Shown here: positions 35,201 through 42,937 of the stretch, piece after piece
Numbering within the stretch: position 1 is the first letter of the stretch
Layout of the letters: each line of letters opens with the position of its first letter
NCBI RefSeq assembly: GCF_022763345.1
Contig: NZ_JALEGS010000050.1
Coordinates: forward strand, 1-64,000
Source: Phaeodactylibacter sp.
GTDB lineage: Bacteria; Bacteroidota; Bacteroidia; Chitinophagales; Saprospiraceae
Direction of reading: 5' to 3'
DNA: 64,000 nt
Notes under the pieces: generated by a model
The model's input: only the letters and a program-made list of their open reading frames with translations
Database searches by the model: none
What the model was told of the DNA's origin: nothing
Translations under genes and position numbers: made by a program

Positions 35201-37212
35201 TCCGTAACGGTCAGGGTATAGGCTCCGGCGGTCAGGCCGCTGAGGACTTCTCCTGCACCACCGTTACTCCAGGTGTAAGTAAAGGGGCTTTTGCCGCCCG
35301 TAACTTTGGCGGAAAGCGCGCCGGCTGCGGCACCCTGGCAATCAATAGTAGCGTCCTGACTAATGTTCAGCGATAAGGGCAGAATGTCTTCGCTCACGGT
35401 CACCTCGGCGGTAGTGGCACATCCGTTGGCATCCGTTACGGTAACGGTATGTTTACCCGCAGGCAAACCAGTCACCGCTGCAGCATTACCACCGCTGCTC
35501 CACGCAAACTGATAAGGGGGCACGCCTCCGGACGCTTCCACCTCTGCGGTGCCATCGCTGCCATTAGCAGAAGCCGGCTGTGTGACTTGAGCTTGTACCT
35601 GAAAAGCGGAGGGCTCCTCCACCGTATAAGTTGCTGATGCAACCGTACCATTCGCATCCGTAACCGTAACGCCGTAATCGCCGGCAAGCAGTCCGGTCAG
35701 CTGAAGGGTGGGCGCATCGGCTGCACTCCACTTGTACGTGTAAGGCTTGGCGCCGCCTTCTGCATTTACTTTCAGCACAGCACTTTTATTACCCTGACAT
35801 TTGATGGGCTTAACCTGCTCAATTTGAACGGCCAATTCCTCAAGGGTACGCGAAATATTGACCACAGCTGACACTTCACAGCCCTGCCGGTCCGTCACGG
35901 TCACCGTATGTGCGCCTTCTGACAACTGCATGGCGATGGGTGTTGTCTCTCCATTGTCCCAGGCATATTTATAGGGGGGCATGCCTCCCGTGGTTCTTGC
36001 TTCTGCCTGCCCGTCGGCAGCACCAGCACTACTGACCTCACTGCGGGCCTCTGCCCGAAGGGTAACCCTGCGGTCCGGGACACTGATATCCGTCAAACGG
36101 CTGTTGCCCTTGGTATCCGTGATGGTCAGGCGGTAAGTACCTGGCGTAAGACGGTCGGGGCTGTCACCTGTTGCATTGCCGCTCCAGTTGAAGGTGTAAG
36201 GTGGAGCACCGCCGGTTACTTTTACCCGCAGGGCACCATCTGAGCCATTCCCATTGCAGGTGACCGGGCTGACAAGCTCTACGGTAGCAACCAGAGACGA
36301 GCCTTTTTGAATAACGTAGACACCTTTGTCTTCTGTACCAATCCAGACTGCACCGTCCAGGTCAACGGCCAGGTAATTGGCAAATTCACTGGTATATTCT
36401 TCCGCTCCTCCAAAAGTGCTGGTTTCCCCACTGGTCGGGTCGTAGGAGGCAATGATGCGGGAAGCAATCCAGAGCCTGCCTTTCGCATCCAATGCAATAT
36501 CGGTGATGCTGCCTTCCACTGCGTCGGTTGGGATATCGATAAGCTCCCAACGGTCCTTGCGGTCTACTTTTCCAACCAGCCCGTCGCCCATCAGCCAGAC
36601 TTCCCCATTCGCCACAGCAACAGACTCAATGATTAGCCCCTTCTCAATCAGGTCCCATTTGCCATCCCGGCCGACCAAAGCGCCATCATTGGTAGCAATC
36701 CAAATACGGCCAGGCCCGTCCTTAGCGATTTCATGAACGAAGTTGGACCTCAGTTTGGTGTTGTCCATCGACAACTGCTCTTTGAAAACCAACTTGCCAT
36801 TTTCTTTTTTCAGGCGGTAGGCGCCGGTCAGGCTAGTACCCAGCCAGATATCCTGATTGACCTCATCGTAAAAAGCGGCAGTGATGTAGTTGTCTTCGTC
36901 TATGATATCCCCGATCGCTTCCGTGAGCTCCTGCCGCTGCCAGCGGATGTCGGCATTGCCGCCTGAAAACTGGAACAGGCCCATTTCTCCGGGCTGAAGC
37001 GTGATAGGGTCTGCAGAACGGGCACCACTGACTTTTTGAATAATCCGGGTGTTGGCCACCCATTTGGTATTATCGGTATCAACAAATATATTTTTGACCG
37101 GGCTGCCCCACGGTAGGGCCGTACTCCGGATCACCTCCAGATTCTCTTCCTGTGCCTTTCCGGCAAAGCCCAGCAAAATCAAAGCAAGCGATAGTAGGTA
37201 GCTTCTGCTCAT
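32266..37212 (-). CDS. Giant surface protein: propeller, 16 SprB-type repeats, OmpA-like C-terminus
   Basis: A 1648-aa exported protein. Signal peptide (MSRSYLLSLALILLGFAGKAQ), residues ~25-305 with Reg_prop-like blades (DIWLGTSLTGAYRL, RIWIATNDGALVG, RLWIASRIIASYD, AVWIGTEDKGVYVI), then 16 repeats of ~75 residues with the core GGxPPYxYxWSxG ... LxAGxYTVTVTDAxGx, the SprB repeat (Ig/PKD-like). C-terminal ~120 residues are an OmpA domain (KLQFEADSSTI, EIGGHTNN, LSTARARAVAEYM, RNQRVEIKIL), which binds peptidoglycan. Repeats alternate strictly in cysteine position (see findings). SprB is a gliding adhesin in Flavobacterium, but this protein has OmpA rather than a T9SS tail, so an envelope-anchored stalk is likely. 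Confidence 0.85.
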   Translation of the reverse strand: MSRSYLLSLALILLGFAGKAQEENLEVIRSTALPWGSPVKNIFVDTDNTKWVANTRIIQKVSGARSADPITLQPGEMGLFQFSGGNADIRWQRQELTEAIGDIIDEDNYITAAFYDEVNQDIWLGTSLTGAYRLKKENGKLVFKEQLSMDNTKLRSNFVHEIAKDGPGRIWIATNDGALVGRDGKWDLIEKGLIIESVAVANGEVWLMGDGLVGKVDRKDRWELIDIPTDAVEGSITDIALDAKGRLWIASRIIASYDPTSGETSTFGGAEEYTSEFANYLAVDLDGAVWIGTEDKGVYVIQKGSSLVATVELVSPVTCNGNGSDGALRVKVTGGAPPYTFNWSGNATGDSPDRLTPGTYRLTITDTKGNSRLTDISVPDRRVTLRAEARSEVSSAGAADGQAEARTTGGMPPYKYAWDNGETTPIAMQLSEGAHTVTVTDRQGCEVSAVVNISRTLEELAVQIEQVKPIKCQGNKSAVLKVNAEGGAKPYTYKWSAADAPTLQLTGLLAGDYGVTVTDANGTVASATYTVEEPSAFQVQAQVTQPASANGSDGTAEVEASGGVPPYQFAWSSGGNAAAVTGLPAGKHTVTVTDANGCATTAEVTVSEDILPLSLNISQDATIDCQGAAAGALSAKVTGGKSPFTYTWSNGGAGEVLSGLTAGAYTLTVTDATGTAAEASFTIEEPAALKARAVQVTPANTGASDGAAKAEVSGGVTPYAYLWTNGASTAEIERLSSGAYTVTVTDGNGCQATAKVEVTEDIAPLQVQLEMSQPVSCTEGADGQLTAVVDGGKGPFAYAWSNGSTSEKQLKALPAGTYSLTVTDVVGNTSNATVEVTAPPKLKVGVEVTGEASPGQADGRAVVSASGGNGGYEYLWSSGEISAEATKLPAGMQTVTVTDSKGCTSSISVEMIEDILPLQVTIAPDASITCAGAADGALVASLKGGKGPYRYTWSNGSTTETLAELSAGSYALTVTDAQGTTAEATLSLAAPEPIQATATAVQPASTNNADGIAKVSATGGTPPYTYAWSTGASTEVAESLPPADHTVTITDANGCTTTATVGITENILPLQVSLTETGPVRCNGAATGAIASEVTGGKSPFNYAWSGGQNGPEASQLTAGDYSLTVTDAAGTTATATLSIGEPAALSVEVVIIQPASTNASDGKAKASGKGGTPPYSYDWSTEVYADLADNLPPGNHTVTITDANGCTAEESVEITENILPLALNLEVSAPISCKGGVGALNAAITGGKPPFAYAWSNGATEPQAAGLSAGAYQLTLTDAAGTTVEAETTLTEPAALSAKATAVQPASTNNSDGVAKVTATGGTAPYTYAWSTGSTEGQAAGLPPATHQVTITDARGCTAEASVVISENILPLEVELSATQPISCSSASDGAVQAAVSGGKPPYTITWSDESTAGENRTGLGAGSYEVTVTDEAGNEKTAAVSLSAPEPLTAELGRVEPAFSDTSEDGKAEASGNGGTPPYKISWDNGAAGPKVENLGLGQHSVTVTDANGCIASADFEITERVLKELTSAVSSGQTIQMQKLQFEADSSTIQESVKPLLNEIYIFLKDNPSIVVEIGGHTNNLPPDEYCDQLSTARARAVAEYMVAKGIPSDRVFYKGYGKRKPLFSNRTEDGRRRNQRVEIKILRL

Positions 37213-37282
37213 GGTATGGTTTTCTACATTTTCGGCGCAAAGTTAGGCAACCTGAAGCAAAACGCAGTATATGGTTTAATAT

Positions 37283-37290
37283 TACCTTTG
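37283..37290 (+). promoter_or_regulatory. TAnnTTTG -7 element for the acyltransferase gene
   Basis: TACCTTTG, an exact -7 match, 48 bp upstream of the start at 37339. No clear -33 TTG. Confidence 0.5.
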
Positions 37291-37338
37291 TGCCGCCACT
37301 GAAAGTCTGCTCATCGCACGGCTGGCATTAACGAATCG

Positions 37339-38241
37339 ATGAATAATATGAACATAATCCTGTTTTACTTGCTGATCAAGCCCCTCTCGTACGTGCCTTT
37401 GCCCGTAATGCACCGTTTTTCTGATGCCCTCTCCTGGCTGCTGTTCCGGGTTTTTGGCTTCCGCAAAAAAGTGATCCTGGGCAACCTGGAACGATCCTTC
37501 CCGGAAAAATCAGCAGAAGAGATTGACCGGACCGCCCGGGAGTACTACCGGCATTTGTGCGACCTTGTGGTGGAAGCAGTGCGCTGCTTTAGTATCCCGG
37601 AGGCAGAAATCAAACAACGGGGCGTCATTGTCAATCCGGAAGTCCTTGATCCCTTTTTTGAAAAACAGCAGCCCGTAATCCTTTGTGCCGGCCACTACAA
37701 CAACTGGGAAATGACCGCCACAGCTATGCCTATGTATATTAAACACCGGGTTGTGGGCCTTTACAAACCGCTGAAAGACCAATTCTTCAATCAGAAAATC
37801 ACAGGCTCTCGAAGTCGTTTCGGGATGGACATGGTTTCCATCCGTAAAACCCGGGAGTTCTTTGAGGCTGATCATGGGGTAAGCATCATTCTCTTTGCCA
37901 CCGACCAGGCCCCTTCCAATCCCAATCGGGCGTACTGGACGGAGTTTCTAAACCAGGATACAGCGGTGCTTTTCGGCACGGAGGCCTACGCCCGAAAGTA
38001 CAACTACCCCGTTGTGTTTGGCTACATCGATAAGGTAAAGCGGGGCTATTATGAAGTCCGGTTCAAAGTCATCTCTGAGGACCCGTCCAGCCTGCCCGCA
38101 GGTGCCATTTCAGAAGCCCACACCCGGCTGCTGGAAGAGGAAATCCGCCAAAAGCCTGAATACTGGCTGTGGAGCCACCGCCGCTGGAAACATACCCGCC
38201 CGGAAGGCTGGAAACTCGAAACCCAATCGGCTACAAATTGA
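37339..38241 (+). CDS. Lipid A biosynthesis-type (LpxL/HtrB) acyltransferase
   Basis: Inner-membrane acyltransferase of 300 aa that adds a secondary acyl chain to a lipid A precursor or related lipid. An N-terminal amphipathic/membrane helix (IILFYLLIKPLSYVPL) is followed by the active-site motif CAGHYNNWEMTA (H-x4-E type), VVGLYKPLKDQFFNQKI, the conserved FATDQAPSN and AYARKYNYPVVFG. C-terminus PEYWLWSHRRWKHTRP is typical of the family. Overlaps the converging outer-membrane gene by 11 bp at the 3-prime ends. Acyl donor unspecified. Confidence 0.9.
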   Translation: MNNMNIILFYLLIKPLSYVPLPVMHRFSDALSWLLFRVFGFRKKVILGNLERSFPEKSAEEIDRTAREYYRHLCDLVVEAVRCFSIPEAEIKQRGVIVNPEVLDPFFEKQQPVILCAGHYNNWEMTATAMPMYIKHRVVGLYKPLKDQFFNQKITGSRSRFGMDMVSIRKTREFFEADHGVSIILFATDQAPSNPNRAYWTEFLNQDTAVLFGTEAYARKYNYPVVFGYIDKVKRGYYEVRFKVISEDPSSLPAGAISEAHTRLLEEEIRQKPEYWLWSHRRWKHTRPEGWKLETQSATN

Positions 38242-40510
38242 GCCAGTAGGTGGCTTTGAGCACAATCGCCCGGTTTTTACCGCGCGGATTCGCCAGAAAC
38301 TGGTCGGAAAAATAGTTGTCGGTGTACACCAGAAAGATATCCGATACGGGCTTAAAGCGCCACTGCAAACGGGTATTGATGTTGACGTTGTCAGCCTGAG
38401 TGTTGTACTGCAAAAAGACACTGAAGAAAACACTCCTGGAAAAGGAAAGCTCCGCCCGTGGCCCCACCAGCCAGATACCGGCATCGTTATAGGGGCGGGG
38501 CAATTGAATATCCGTGTACGTAGCATCCAGTGCCAGGATACCCAAAGGCTGCCAGCGGTAGTTCAACTGAAACCGAAGGCGGGAAAAATCCCCGTTGAAG
38601 TATCGCCCGTAACTGCCCTCCACACCATAGTAAAAGTCCTTGCGCACATCCGAGCTGTAGCTCAAGTTAAGGGTAGGATAAGTATAATCTGTCCCTTCCG
38701 GCAGTTCTACGCCCCCTGTGTTGGTAGGGTCAAATGGGAAGAACAGGAAAGTATAATTCTCTGTATAGTCCAGGCTAAGCTCGCTTTGCCCTGGAAATTC
38801 CACAAATGCGCCTGCGCTCAGCTCCCGGTCGGTCAGTTGATAGTCCGGTTGATTAAAAATAAACTCTGTCCTTGCGCTGAGCCCAAAAGCGATGACCCGC
38901 TCCGCCCACCACTTCTTTTTCGGAAAGATCAAATGGGTGATGCCCGGTGAGGTGGACAGGAAGCCCCGGCGCGGTACAAAGCCCATCTCGGCTTCGTGGT
39001 TGCGCCCAATGTAGTGGGTTGGAAAAAAGATCCGCCAGTTGCGCAAATAATGGCCCACAAAAAGGGCGGCAGCCTGCGCATCCACATTATTATCACTCGT
39101 AAAAGAGCGGTGGTAGAAAGCTTCGGCTTCCCATTTGTTATCCTTCGAAAAAAGATTGTATTCCAGCCCTGCCACCCGGTTGAAAGCATCAGGGTCGACT
39201 TCATAACCGCCCGCACCGTCAGGCCGGTAGTTCACTTTGTTGGTAAAAATGGCACCGACGAAGGACCGGTCAAAGACCTTTCGCTGCAGCACACCGACGG
39301 AATAGTTGGCAGGCGCGAGATCAGCATCAGAGACAGCGTCCGTTTGCATATTCAGCAAGCCCACCCGCCAGTTATTGTCCAGCTTACCGCTGAGCCGGGC
39401 GCCCGCCAGAATCGGCACGTTGAAGCTGCGCTGCACTTCGATCTCGTCCCCATCGGTTGTGGTACGCCGAAGCGTGCCCTGAGCCAGGCCAATCCTGCGG
39501 CTGAAGAAAGGGCGGCTGCTGGGGAAACCAAACTTGCCAAACAAGTCCTCATTTTCGAGAAAAAACTGCCGCCGTTCCGGAAAGAAGAGCTCAAAACGGC
39601 TCAGGTTGGTCAGCTGCTGGTCTACTTCCACCTGACTGAAATCAGGATTAAAGGTCAGGTCGAGGTTCAGGGAGGGGGTAATGGCAATCTTGGCGTCCCC
39701 ACCGGCATTAAAGTTGCGCTCTGCAGGCAACCGGAATTCTTCATCCCGCTCCACACCCGCAATAGCGTACGGGATAAGCGAAACGTTTAAGCCCGGGCTC
39801 GGCGGTGGCGTGGCCCAGCGCATGGGCAAGGTGAAGGCCAGGTTGTTGATCCCAAACTGCCGGGGCACCGGATTCCAGGTGGAACGTTCGTTTTGCCTGA
39901 CAGAAATCCGGCTGAAGTTAATCCGCCACTGATTGGCCCCTTCAGATCGTTTGTAACGCAGTGTTTTGAAAGGGATCGCCATTTCCACCACCCAGTACTC
40001 CGGGTGATTGGACACCTCGGCGTACCATTTATTATCCCAGTCGGTGGAAATACTGTTGCCGTTATCGATGAGGCCCTCCCGGCGCACATTCAAAGGTGTA
40101 ACAGCGAAATGGAAACCATTGATTTTATCCTGGAAGGGATCAATATTGACAGCGAATTCATCAGAAGGGCCAAGTTCAAAGTCCCGGCGCAGGGAGGTGA
40201 CGATGTAATCTTCCTGTGACTGATAAATGACCGCACCAATGTACAGGGCTGTCTCATCGAAGGTGACACGGACTTCCGTATCCAGTTCAGCGTAGGAGGT
40301 ATCAAACGGGAAGTTTTGGTAGAAATCAGTCGCCACCCCGGCATTTTCCCAGGCTGCTTCATCCAGCACCCCGTCCAGCCGTATGGGCGTTGCAGCAGAA
40401 CGGATATCCAGCCCTTCTGACGCCTGCCCTATAGCTAAGCTGCTGAAAACACAACAAAATAAAACAGTTAGCCCCTTGCGGCTAGCCCAAACCCTTGCTC
40501 GATCCGTCAT
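38231..40510 (-). CDS. Outer-membrane protein with N-terminal CBM9-like domain and DUF5916-type barrel
   Basis: A 759-aa exported protein. Residues ~30-230 resemble the CBM9-like module found before DUF5916: IRLDGVLDEAAWENAGVATDFYQ, DTEVRVTFDETALYIGAVIY, GFHFAVTPLNVRREG, WVVEMAIPFKTLRY and INFSRISVRQNE. The rest is a large strand-rich barrel (NLDLTFNPDFSQVEVDQQLTNLSRFELFFPERRQFFLEN, typical of DUF5916) ending in a C-terminal strand (KATYWLNL). Seen in many Bacteroidota; substrate or cargo unknown. Start MTDRARVWASRKGLTVLFCCVF gives a signal-like N-terminus. Tail-to-tail with the acyltransferase. Confidence 0.82.
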   Translation of the reverse strand: MTDRARVWASRKGLTVLFCCVFSSLAIGQASEGLDIRSAATPIRLDGVLDEAAWENAGVATDFYQNFPFDTSYAELDTEVRVTFDETALYIGAVIYQSQEDYIVTSLRRDFELGPSDEFAVNIDPFQDKINGFHFAVTPLNVRREGLIDNGNSISTDWDNKWYAEVSNHPEYWVVEMAIPFKTLRYKRSEGANQWRINFSRISVRQNERSTWNPVPRQFGINNLAFTLPMRWATPPPSPGLNVSLIPYAIAGVERDEEFRLPAERNFNAGGDAKIAITPSLNLDLTFNPDFSQVEVDQQLTNLSRFELFFPERRQFFLENEDLFGKFGFPSSRPFFSRRIGLAQGTLRRTTTDGDEIEVQRSFNVPILAGARLSGKLDNNWRVGLLNMQTDAVSDADLAPANYSVGVLQRKVFDRSFVGAIFTNKVNYRPDGAGGYEVDPDAFNRVAGLEYNLFSKDNKWEAEAFYHRSFTSDNNVDAQAAALFVGHYLRNWRIFFPTHYIGRNHEAEMGFVPRRGFLSTSPGITHLIFPKKKWWAERVIAFGLSARTEFIFNQPDYQLTDRELSAGAFVEFPGQSELSLDYTENYTFLFFPFDPTNTGGVELPEGTDYTYPTLNLSYSSDVRKDFYYGVEGSYGRYFNGDFSRLRFQLNYRWQPLGILALDATYTDIQLPRPYNDAGIWLVGPRAELSFSRSVFFSVFLQYNTQADNVNINTRLQWRFKPVSDIFLVYTDNYFSDQFLANPRGKNRAIVLKATYWLNL

Positions 40511-40589
40511 TAACCCAAAATAGTTGCCAGCTCCCTAAAGAGCCCTGTATGTTCCTGAAGTATGCAGCAGGCTGAACCCAGCCCGTTTT

Positions 40590-40925
40590 TTAATCCTCCT
40601 CGATGGTATCCGTCACCATCGTTTCAATATGGTAGTCGTAAAACCGCTCAAACAGCGCCCAGTCCAGGGTCTCCGGCCAATCGTTCTCGTCCAGGCTCCA
40701 GCCTTCCAGCAGAACACTGAGCAGGTCCTCCACATTGGCTTTAAGATGAGAAAGGATATCCTCCACATCTTCGAAATCTGGCAACAGAAAAATATCCGCT
40801 TCATCGTGCTGGTCCATATCAGCGTAATCAAGGGGCTGTTCCGGAAAAACTTCATTGGCCCACTCGATCAGAGCTGGCTTGGGCTTCACGACAAGTGCCG
40901 TGCGGTTGATTTTGTAAAATTCCAT
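40590..40925 (-). CDS. Conserved acidic hypothetical protein, coupled to yebC
   Basis: A 111-aa acidic protein (MEFYKINRTALVVKPKPALIEWANEVFPE ... DFEDVEDILSHLKANVEDLLSVLLEGW). Its ATG overlaps the yebC stop codon (TAATG), so it is translationally coupled. No catalytic motif is visible; a helical bundle with conserved Trp and Asp residues is likely. I do not recognise a named family. Confidence 0.7.
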   Translation of the reverse strand: MEFYKINRTALVVKPKPALIEWANEVFPEQPLDYADMDQHDEADIFLLPDFEDVEDILSHLKANVEDLLSVLLEGWSLDENDWPETLDWALFERFYDYHIETMVTDTIEED

Positions 40926-41638
40926 TAGTCTTCTTTCATGTTGTGGAAGACCGCGTTGACATCGTCATCGTCTTCCATGATTTCGATTAGCTTAATGACA
41001 TCCTCTACTTCGCTGTCTGTAAGCTCTTTATAATGACTGGGAATGCGGACCAGTTCTGACTCCGTCACTTCCAGCCCGAATTCTTCGATACCTTTCTGGA
41101 GGTTGCCGTAATCTTCAAAAGCGCAGACCAGGACAATTTTATCTTCTTCCTGCTTCAGTTCTTCCAGGCCAAAATCAATGAGGTCCAGCTCCAGTTCCTC
41201 CTTGTCCTGCCCTTCGGCTTTGACTTTGAAGTTGGCCTTGCGGGAGAACATGTAGTCAACCGAGCCGGAGGTACTCAGGTTGCCCCCGTACTTGGAGAAG
41301 ATGTGGCGGACACTGGCTACGGTGCGGGTGGGGTTGTCCGTTGCCGTTTCCACCATGAGGGCTACACCGTGTGGGGCATACCCTTCGTAAACCAGCTCTT
41401 CGTAGTTTTCTGCATCCTTTGAAGTCGCCTTTTTGATGGCATTTTCGACGTTAGCCTTAGGCATATTAGCCGTCTTGGCATTCTGTATAGCCAGACGCAG
41501 GCGGGGGTTGTACTCAGGGTCCGCCCCACCCTCCTTAACAGCGATAGCAATCTCCCGGCCGATACGCGTGAAAGTCTTGGCCATATTGGCCCAGCGCTTC
41601 ATTTTCCGCTCTTTACGGTATTCAAATGCGCGTCCCAT
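40925..41638 (-). CDS. YebC/PmpR-family regulator or translation factor
   Basis: About 237 aa from the preferred Met at 41638 (MGRAFEYRKERKMKRWANMAK); the frame is open 9 bp earlier. Family signatures: KTFTRIGREIAIAVKEGG, NAKTANMPKANVENAIKKA, YEGYAPHGVALMVETATDN and RTVASVRHIFSKYGGNLSTSGSVDYMF. YebC proteins were described as DNA-binding regulators; more recently they have been tied to resolving ribosome stalling at polyproline. Operon with the downstream 111-aa gene. Confidence 0.95.
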   Translation of the reverse strand: MGRAFEYRKERKMKRWANMAKTFTRIGREIAIAVKEGGADPEYNPRLRLAIQNAKTANMPKANVENAIKKATSKDAENYEELVYEGYAPHGVALMVETATDNPTRTVASVRHIFSKYGGNLSTSGSVDYMFSRKANFKVKAEGQDKEELELDLIDFGLEELKQEEDKIVLVCAFEDYGNLQKGIEEFGLEVTESELVRIPSHYKELTDSEVEDVIKLIEIMEDDDDVNAVFHNMKED

Positions 41639-41828
41639 TATCTGCAATTTAAATTTGAATCAATAAAGCAGGTCTGCCTTAATCTGGCCTCCCTGCTTCA
41701 GAATGCATGCAAAATTAGCGTTTACAAATCAGCCTGCCATATATAGTTCTCAAAATTTTTCCTCCAATCGCCTCAGGTATGCTTTCAAAGCGGCAAAAAT
41801 CCCTTATTTTAGCCCAACAAACCTCAAT

Positions 41829-42446
41829 ATGGAATATTTGGTAATTGACCTCGAAATGTCGGGCGACGACCCGAGCTATCACGATGTTATCGAAATCGGT
41901 GCGGTGCTTTACACCGATAACTGGATGGAACTGGGCAGGTATCAATCCTACGTATACCCGGAAAACGAGGAAGCGTTCTCTAAACCCTCCGAAGAAGTCC
42001 ACGGCATCAGCCTTGAACAGTTAAAGGATGCGCCTATGCTGGATGATGTCCTGCCTGAATTTGAAGCCTGGATGCTGGGGCTGAGAAAGCTCAAGCCGGA
42101 CCCCTTTGATAACAGCCGGGCGCTGCGGCACACTATGATTTCGGGCTTGGGCATCGTCAATGACTTCGCTTTCCTGCGCGCCGCCTACGGCATCATCAAC
42201 CGCCGCTGGCCCTTCAGCTACCACATGCTGGACATGCAGTCCCTGACCCACGCGCTGTTCCCAATTTTCAAAGCCGCCGGAGAAGCCGTGCCGGAGCGCC
42301 AAAGCCTCACCGCTATTGCCGCTTATTTCAATCTGGAGCGTGAAACCGAAGAGCACAACGCGCTGGAAGATGCCGTGCTGACCGGGCGCTGTTTTATCGA
42401 ATTGAACAAAATGATTGACCGGCTAAAGGTTGACCCCGCGGTTTAA
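41829..42446 (+). CDS. DEDDh 3-5 exonuclease (RNase T/DnaQ type)
   Basis: A 205-aa exonuclease, from the preferred ATG at 41829 (MEYLVIDLEMSGDD); the frame opens at 41703 but that leader has no support. Motifs: IDLEMSGDD (Exo I), GIVNDFAFLRAAY (Exo II, with the acidic D) and EEHNALEDAVLTG (Exo III, HxxxxD). Substrate could be ssDNA or structured RNA. Stand-alone gene with the SusC gap downstream. Confidence 0.88.
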   Translation: MEYLVIDLEMSGDDPSYHDVIEIGAVLYTDNWMELGRYQSYVYPENEEAFSKPSEEVHGISLEQLKDAPMLDDVLPEFEAWMLGLRKLKPDPFDNSRALRHTMISGLGIVNDFAFLRAAYGIINRRWPFSYHMLDMQSLTHALFPIFKAAGEAVPERQSLTAIAAYFNLERETEEHNALEDAVLTGRCFIELNKMIDRLKVDPAV

Positions 42447-42745
42447 TTCTCGCCGACAGGACTGTTGTATCCCAAAGCATGGTCTCCGTGCTTGCTGTAT
42501 GGTCGCCCCTCCGAGAGCGTGGCGGGCCCCTGCCTGCCCCTGCGTTCAACTCAAATGATAAAGATCAAAGTGGAAAAAGCCAAAGGGTGACGAAGATCAT
42601 CGTACACCACAGGCAAGTTGATTTCTTTTGTGGTTATCGAAACAAACAATCAATTGTAATCAGAAAACTTAGCAAATGGTTCACGAAAGTCGGGTTTTGC
42701 TCAAATTTATTCCAAAATTAAATAGGGCAATTACGAATCAAGGGA

Positions 42746-42753
42746 TATATTTG
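42746..42753 (+). promoter_or_regulatory. Candidate -7 element of the SusC operon
   Basis: TATATTTG, an exact fit to TAnnTTTG, but without a clear -33 TTG, 185 bp before the SusC ATG. If used, it would give a ~180-nt leader. Confidence 0.35.
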
Positions 42754-42861
42754 CCGAAGGACTTGGTATAAAAACTACATTAACCCCCACTGCTTACTGT
42801 TACTAAAAAACAACAAATACCAAGTTTTCAGAGATTTACGCCTACCACTCAAACTATTGAA

Positions 42862-42882
42862 TTAGTGTAAAGTGTACACTAA
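42862..42882. promoter_or_regulatory. Dyad TTAGTGTA-N5-TACACTAA upstream of susC
   Basis: A perfect 8-bp inverted repeat (42862-42869 and 42875-42882) with 5-bp spacer AAGTG, 55 bp upstream of the SusC start. Could be a regulator operator or a leader hairpin. Confidence 0.55.
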
Positions 42883-42937
42883 AATTGACACGGGTAATCT
42901 AAACTTACCATACAACCAAAATTAAATTGTAGCTCTT

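Larger units (their letters stand above)
42447..42937. other. 491-bp regulatory gap before the SusC gene
   Basis: No convincing gene. An 80-codon plus-strand frame at 42479 is not supported by any domain. The stretch is AT-rich in its second half and holds the candidate promoter and dyad listed separately. No riboswitch or small RNA recognised. Confidence 0.5.

Noticed and set aside
32266..37212. Regularly spaced DNA repeats considered as CRISPR or satellite
   Set aside because: Period ~225 bp in frame, imperfect, and fully explained by SprB protein repeats.
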